Origin: Calamus simplicifolius
Taxonomy: Eukaryota; Streptophyta; Magnoliopsida; Arecales; Arecaceae
DNA: 64,000 bases
Assembly (NCBI GenBank): GCA_900491605.1
Contig: UESW01004013.1
Span: 610,054-674,053 of the forward strand
Reading direction: 5' to 3'
Program-made: the position numbers and the translations under genes
Notes under the pieces: model-generated
Told to the model about the DNA's origin: nothing
What the model saw: the letters and a program-made list of their open reading frames with translations, nothing else
The model's database searches: none
Shown: in pieces, positions 58,900 through 64,000 of the stretch
Layout of the letters: every line of letters starts with the position of its first letter
Numbering within the stretch: the first letter of the stretch is position 1

Positions 58900-59287
58900 T
58901 GTTGAGAAATTATTGAAACATAATTGCCCCAACTTATTGATTTTGATGATTTCCAAAAGACATTACTTTACTTTCTAAAAGGCTATGAACATGTTAAGTC
59001 AATCAATGAAATATTCTTACTATGAGCAATTTCAAATTGGAAACTATGAACTGTTAATGTGTAATGAGTTTTTTGAATCAATTGAATATATGTTTCAGTG
59101 AGCTATACTTATGAATTCAAAAATGATTTCTATACCACTCTTTTAAAGATCAATGAATTAATGAAAATGCTTTGAAATTGAGCATTACTGTTAAATCAAC
59201 ATTATTCAAGTCATATTTATATTTCAAAATTGGTTGGGATGATTTTCAAAGCAAATCAGAATGTTTTCTGATTTTTGTATCAGTCCC

Positions 59288-59609
59288 GAGCCGACTCGAG
59301 AGTTTCCGAGTCGACTCCTGTGTTATCTGATTTTTAATGTTGTCTCGAGTCGACACTTGAGTTTTCAAGAGTCGACCCCTGAACCTTCTCGAGCCGACTC
59401 ATGACTGTGCGAGCCGACTCGACTCAGACGGCAGAAAGACTCATTTTTGAGTGCCTCTCGAGTCGACTCCCAGCTCTTCGCGAGTCGACCCTGAAAGTCA
59501 AGAGTCGACTCCCAGATTTTCGCGAGTCGACCCCTGAAGACTCACTTTTTGGTGCGTTTCTGGATTCGCGTGTTCGAGCCGACTCGCACAGTACTCGAGC
59601 CGACTCCCG
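59288..59609 (+). repeat. Array of GAGYCGACTC units in Sire-C LTR
   Basis: About twelve copies of GAGTCGACTC, GAGCCGACTC or near forms in about 320 bases. It is the same core as in Sire-A, but the flanks of each unit are quite different (here often CTCGAGTCGACTCCCAG), so the arrays have turned over while the core was kept. Confidence 0.85.
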
Positions 59610-59713
59610 GAATCTGGGCGATAATTTTTGAGTTGACACATCAGCACCAACGGTAATATTTTGAATCAACGGCTATATTTTACTGTGTCTAACGGCTATA
59701 TCTTTTCAGGATC

Positions 59714-59721
59714 TATAAATA
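59714..59721 (+). promoter_or_regulatory. TATA box of Sire-C LTR
   Basis: TATAAATA in GGATCTATAAATAGAAG, about 100 bases after the palindrome array. Confidence 0.65.
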
Positions 59722-60653
59722 GAAGAGCCAGATTCAAATAGAAGAGAATTATAGAAGAGCAAGAGAGAAAAATAGAGAGAGCCTATTGAATATCAAAAAA
59801 AGGGAAAACTGAGAGTATTGTAGAATCATTTGATTCAAGGAGAGATTCAATCTTTGCATTTGAGAGAGAGATTCGTGTGCATCATTTAATCGACTCTCAA
59901 AGCTCAAGAGGAAGGCAAAAAGCAATCCAACGTGCAAAATCTTCAGCCATTCCAAGTTCAAAAAGAGGCAACACATTCTCCAAAGCTTTTCAACGATTGA
60001 GGAATCTTGCTGAGGCATCGATTCAACTTTCAAGGAGAAAAGGGAGAAAGCCATCGCTGCAATCATCCGGAAAACCATCAGGCGTTTCTAACCCTAGTTT
60101 TTATTTATTCTTAAATTTGTATATCTGCTCAAGAAGGAGCATTTTGTTACAAATACTTTGATTTCACTTGGTTACTGGTTCAATCAGTGGATTGAATCAG
60201 TGGAGGTAGGTTTACCTCGTTACAAGCCGGAGTGCTTGTGTTGGGTTCGTTGTGATCCCGTGAAAACAACGAGTTAGGTTTGTTGTTAGCCCGCAAAACA
60301 ACGTGTAGGGTTTTGTGCTGGTAAGCCCGCAAAACCAGCTGGGTTCGTTGTGATCCCGGTGAAAACAACAAGTTGAGTTGTGATCTTGTAAAACAACTCA
60401 GCTGTAATCGGAGTGATTATAGTGTGGACCCAAGTGATCTTGGGAGTGGACGTAGGTGTTGGATACACCGAACCACTATAAAATTTTGTGTTTGCCGTGT
60501 TCATTTTCTCTATCTCTATCTCTCTTAATTGCTTGTTTGTTTTAGTTAATCTCACTTGCACATCTTGCTAATAATCTATTAAAGTTAAAAAGGACTTAAA
60601 TTTTTAAGAACCCAATTCACCCCCCCCTCTTGGGTTGCCATCTGGGCCAACAA

Positions 60654-60666
60654 TTGGTATCAGAGC
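60654..60666 (+). other. Sire-C primer binding site
   Basis: TTGGTATCAGAGC just after the 5' LTR, the tRNA-Met-type site shared with Sire-A. Confidence 0.9.
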
Positions 60667-60716
60667 ATAGTGCTCATTTAGAGTTTGATCTCACGATCAA
60701 GAGCTAAAGGTCATTA

Positions 60717-62385
60717 TGGCAACACAAAGTGGTTCTAGTTTTGCTGAAGGTCATTCTACGAATAGACCTCCACTTTTAATGGAACTCAAACTATTCTTAT
60801 TGGAAAGCTAGAATGAGGATATTCATTCAAGCTTCTGATTATGAATTTGGGGTGTTAATTAAATGGACCTAGTACACCCACACACCTTATTGATGGCACT
60901 ATTGTTCCAAAGCCCGAAAGGGATTGGAATGATAATGATAGGAGAATGGCTCAACTTAATGCCAAAGCCATTAATATCTTATATTGTTCCTTAGATTCAA
61001 ATGAATTCAACCGCATCTCTACTTGTAATTCCGCTAAAGAAATATGGGATAGGTTGGAAATTACACATGAAGGAACAAACCAAGTAAAAGAATCAAAGAT
61101 AAATATTTTGGTTCATAAATATGAATTGTTCACAATGGAACAACTGAAACCATCACATGCATGTTCACTAGATTCACCGATATTGTGAATGGTTTGAAAA
61201 GTCTTAGGAAAAGTTTATACTAATGCTGATCTTGTTCGCAAAATACTCAGGTCATTGCCAAGATCGTGGGAAGCAAAAGTCACAGCAATCCAAGAAGCCA
61301 AAGACCTCAATGCACTACCCTTAGAGGAGCTTCTAGGATCTCTCATGACCCACGAATTGACAATGAGGCAGCATGTTGAGGAGGAAACAAAAAGAAGAAA
61401 ACCATTGCCCTAAAGGCTGCAAAAGAAGTGGAAGAGAGCAGCAGTGATGATAGTGATGAAGATGATGATGAAACTGCTCTCTTGGCCAAAATTCAGAAGA
61501 TTTATGAGAAAAAGGCCCTTCCACAAAAAGAAATTTGGAGCAAGAAATGAAGGAGAAAGGATAAGAAAAAGGACAAGGAGAAAGAAAAAGAAAAAGAGCC
61601 CTTAATATGTTATGAGTGCAAAAAGCCAGGGCACTTTAAATATGATTGTCCTTTGCTGAAAAAGGCCTACAAGAAAAAGAAGAAAGCATATATGGCAACA
61701 TGGTCTGATGAGTCTTCTTCCGAAGAAGAAGAGCAAAAGGAAGTTGCCAATATTGCTTCATGGCCAACGACGACGACGACAATGAGGTAAGTTCTGAAAC
61801 TCAAATGATGATTTTACTTTTGATGAAATGTTTGAGGCTTTTAATGAACTTATGATAGATTTTAAATTGTTGAAAAAGAAATTTAAATCTGTGAAAAATG
61901 ATAACATTAGTTTAGCTAAAAGTAAAAATGAATTAGCTTTAGAAGTTAAAAACTTAACTAATGAAAAGAAAGAAACTTAAGATAAAGAAAATGAAATTGC
62001 TTAAGAAAGATGTTAAAAAATATAAGGACATTGTTGAGAAATTCACTTTAAGCTCAACTAAATTAAACATGATTCTAGATAGTCAAAAAGCTGTTTTTGA
62101 CAAAGCTGGGTTAGGGTATAACACATTAAGAAAACAAAATCATTAAAAAATATTTTTGTAAAAGCAACCAAAGTAATATTACTTGTTTTAAATGTAATGA
62201 AAAAGGACACAAATCCTTTGAATGTAAAACCTTAAAACAACAAGAAATTAAAATTAAAGCTAAGAAAATATGGGTTCCGAAAGGAACAATTTTTGTGCTA
62301 CTAACCATGAAGGACCCAAGAAAGCTTGGGTACCTAAACATAAAGTTGATTATATTGCAGGAATGTCTTGTAGCCAAAAGATCAA
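60717..62385 (+). pseudogene. Sire-C gag (broken)
   Basis: Starts MATQSGSSFAEGHSTNRPP at 60717, with an early frameshift before the expected NYSYWKARM. The gag core includes AKAINILYCSLDSNEFNRIST and EITHEGTNQVKESKINILVHKYELF. The first zinc knuckle is CYECKKPGHFKYDC (61608-61649). An acidic Ser/Glu-rich spacer and a Lys/Leu-rich coiled region (about 61830-62120) follow, then a second zinc knuckle CFKCNEKGHKSFEC (62184-62225) and the protease start. Two intact CCHC motifs about 190 codons apart are kept here, while Sire-A has lost one by deletion and damaged the other. Confidence 0.9.
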
Positions 62386-64000
62386 AGAAAAAGTGGTATC
62401 TTGATAGCGGCTGCTCAAGACATATGACGGGTGACAAAGAGGAATTCATCACCCTAGAAGAAAAGAAAGGTGGAGTTGTGACATTTGGCGATAACGGTAA
62501 AGGTCAAATTTTGGGCCTTGGTAAAGTTCGCATAACTCCATCCATATTATTGATAATGTACTTTATGTTAATGGTTTAAAGCATAATCTAATTAGTATAA
62601 GTCAATTATGTGATAAAACTTTAATGTTTCATTTAAATCTTCTATTATGCACTGTAACTAATTCTATTGATGATAGCATTGTTTTTACTGGTTATAGATT
62701 TGGCAATGTATACTTAGTTGACTTAGACAAAACTTCTAAGAGTAGTCATTGCCTAATTGCTGATAATGCTAACATTAATGATATTAGTTGGTTGTGGCAT
62801 CGTAGATTAGGTCATGCAAGCACACACCTTATTTCAAAACTAATTAAAATGGATTTAGTAAAGGTTTACCTAAATTAGATTTTGAAAATAATAAAATCTG
62901 TGATGCATGTCAATTTGGAAAACAAACTAGAAGTTCTTTAAATCTAAAAACATTGTTTCAACTTCTAGGGGACTAGAGCTACTTCACATGGACCTTTTGG
63001 ACCAACTAGAACCACAAGTCTAGGAGGAAAGAAATATGGTCTAGTGATTGTAGATGATTACTCTAGATATACTTGGGTAATGTTTTTAGCTCACAAAGAT
63101 GAGACTTTCTCGATATTCCTGAAATTCTTCAAGAAAGTCACAAATGAGAAAAACACTACTATAGTATCTCTAAGAAGTGATCATGGAACAGAATTTGAAA
63201 ATCACTTATTTGAAAATTTCTGCACTGAAAATGGAATTAATCATAATTTTTCAGCCCCTAGGACTCCACAACAAAACGGTGTAGTTGAAAGAAAAATAGA
63301 ACTTTAGAAGACATGGCCCGTACCATGCTATGTGAAAGCAACTTACCAAAGTATTTTTGGGCGGAAGCAATTAAACACAGCATGTTACATCTTAAATAGA
63401 GCTTTAATAAGACCAATATTAAAGAAAACACCTTATGAATTATGGAATGAAAGAAAACCAAATATAAAATACTTTCATGCATTTGGATGTAAATGTTTCA
63501 TTCATAATAATGGTAAAAACAACTTAGGAAAATTTGATGCTAAATCTGATGAAGGAATTTTTCTAGGTTATTCAACAACTAGTAAGGCATATAGAATCTT
63601 TAACAAGAAAACCTTAGTAGTTGAAGAATCCATTCATGTAGTTTTTCGATGAATCTTTAGCAACTGGATCTGAAAAGATTGATGATGAGGAAGATACAAA
63701 CATAATTGAAAAAGATCTTGAAAAACTTAATATTGAAGTATCTTCTGATCATGAACAACAGGCTAAAGATAATGATTCACATAAGGATGATGATGTTAAT
63801 AATGATCATAATGATGTAGATCTTCCAAGAGACTGGAGATATGCTTATAGTCATCCTAAGGAATTGATTATAGGTGATCCATCTCAAGGAATAAGAACTA
63901 GATCATACATGAGAAATATTAGTAATCATCTTGCATTTGTATCACAAATGAACCTAAAACTATAGAAGAAGCTGAAAAAGATAATAATTGGAATGTTAGC
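62386..64000 (+). pseudogene. Sire-C pol, protease to start of RT (broken, runs off right edge)
   Basis: Protease: KKWYLDSGCSRHMTGDKEEF with D-S-G near 62400. GAG-pre-integrase: LWHRRLGHASTHLISKL near 62790. Integrase zinc site and core: CDACQFGKQTRSS, SDHGTEFENH, HNFSAPRTPQQNGVVERK (63044-63300), then PYELWNERKPNIKYFHAFGCKCF and the IFLGYSTTSKAYRIFNKKT block (63332-63652). The region before RT (DLPRDWRYAYSHPKELIIGD) ends at the window edge near EEAEKDNNW. Single-base shifts occur near 62560, 62860, 63300 and 63645. Confidence 0.93.

Larger units (their letters stand above)
58900..60652 (+). repeat. Sire-C 5' LTR
   Basis: 1753 bp from TGTTGAGAAATTATTG to TCTGGGCCAACA. The start is set by the exact point at which Sire-B gag is cut and by the TGTTG/CAACA terminal repeat. 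It carries a palindrome array at 59288-59609, a TATA box at 59714 and the family-typical R/U5 end. Confidence 0.88.
58900..64000 (+). mobile_element. Sire-C: Sirevirus-like copia element, 5' LTR to RT start
   Basis: Plus-strand element inserted into Sire-B gag (left target copy AGAAC at 58895-58899), head-to-head with its host. It shows the 5' LTR, primer site, gag, protease and integrase and leaves the window before RT. Protein-level similarity to Sire-A is very high in integrase (many identical blocks), so the two are copies of one family or close sister families. Confidence 0.93.

Overview
The window is plant nuclear DNA: AT-rich, with one intron-split gene and about 50 kb of nested LTR retrotransposons. 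The lineage inside angiosperms cannot be fixed from the sequence; the abundance of Sirevirus-type copia elements and the repeat style make a monocot, perhaps a palm, a reasonable guess only. Element names below (Sire-A, Cop-H and so on) are mine.

Layout. (1) 1-10345, minus strand: the 5' part of a gene for the SWR1-complex chromatin-remodelling ATPase PIE1. Seven coding exons (731-3976) encode the N-terminus and HSA domain. A roughly 6 kb intron in the 5' UTR separates them from a GC-rich first exon near 10013-10345; the gene continues past the left edge. The long intron holds a complete hAT-type MITE (6950-7561, 8-bp target duplication) and other small repeats, and a ~174-bp tandem repeat lies in the next intron. 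(2) 10346-11637: GA-rich promoter-side DNA without a recognised gene. (3) 11638-21046: Sire-A, a complete but decayed Sirevirus-like Ty1/copia element, plus strand, target duplication AACAT. (4) 21047-22360: intergenic. (5) 22361 to the right edge: one large nest. The base is Cop-H, a Ty1/copia element (plus) now in three pieces: 22361-24327, 39383-39904 and 47483-49569. Into it went Cop-T (copia, plus, 29776-39382, target duplication TAATG), with a circularly permuted Ty3/gypsy copy, Gyp-1 (24328-29775), wedged at its left end; Gyp-2 (Ty3/gypsy with chromodomain, minus, 39905-47482, target duplication ATTAT); and Sire-B (Sirevirus-like, minus, from 49570). Sire-B is itself interrupted at 58900 by Sire-C (Sirevirus-like, plus), which runs off the right edge.

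All retroelement reading frames are broken, so none is likely to be autonomous. The points most worth a second look are the permuted Gyp-1, the complementary deletions in Gyp-1 and Gyp-2, the arrays of short palindromes in the LTRs of the three Sirevirus-like elements, the extra coding region after pol in Sire-A and Sire-B, and a GC-AG intron in PIE1. I found no CRISPR array, tRNA or rRNA gene, or non-transposon gene cluster.
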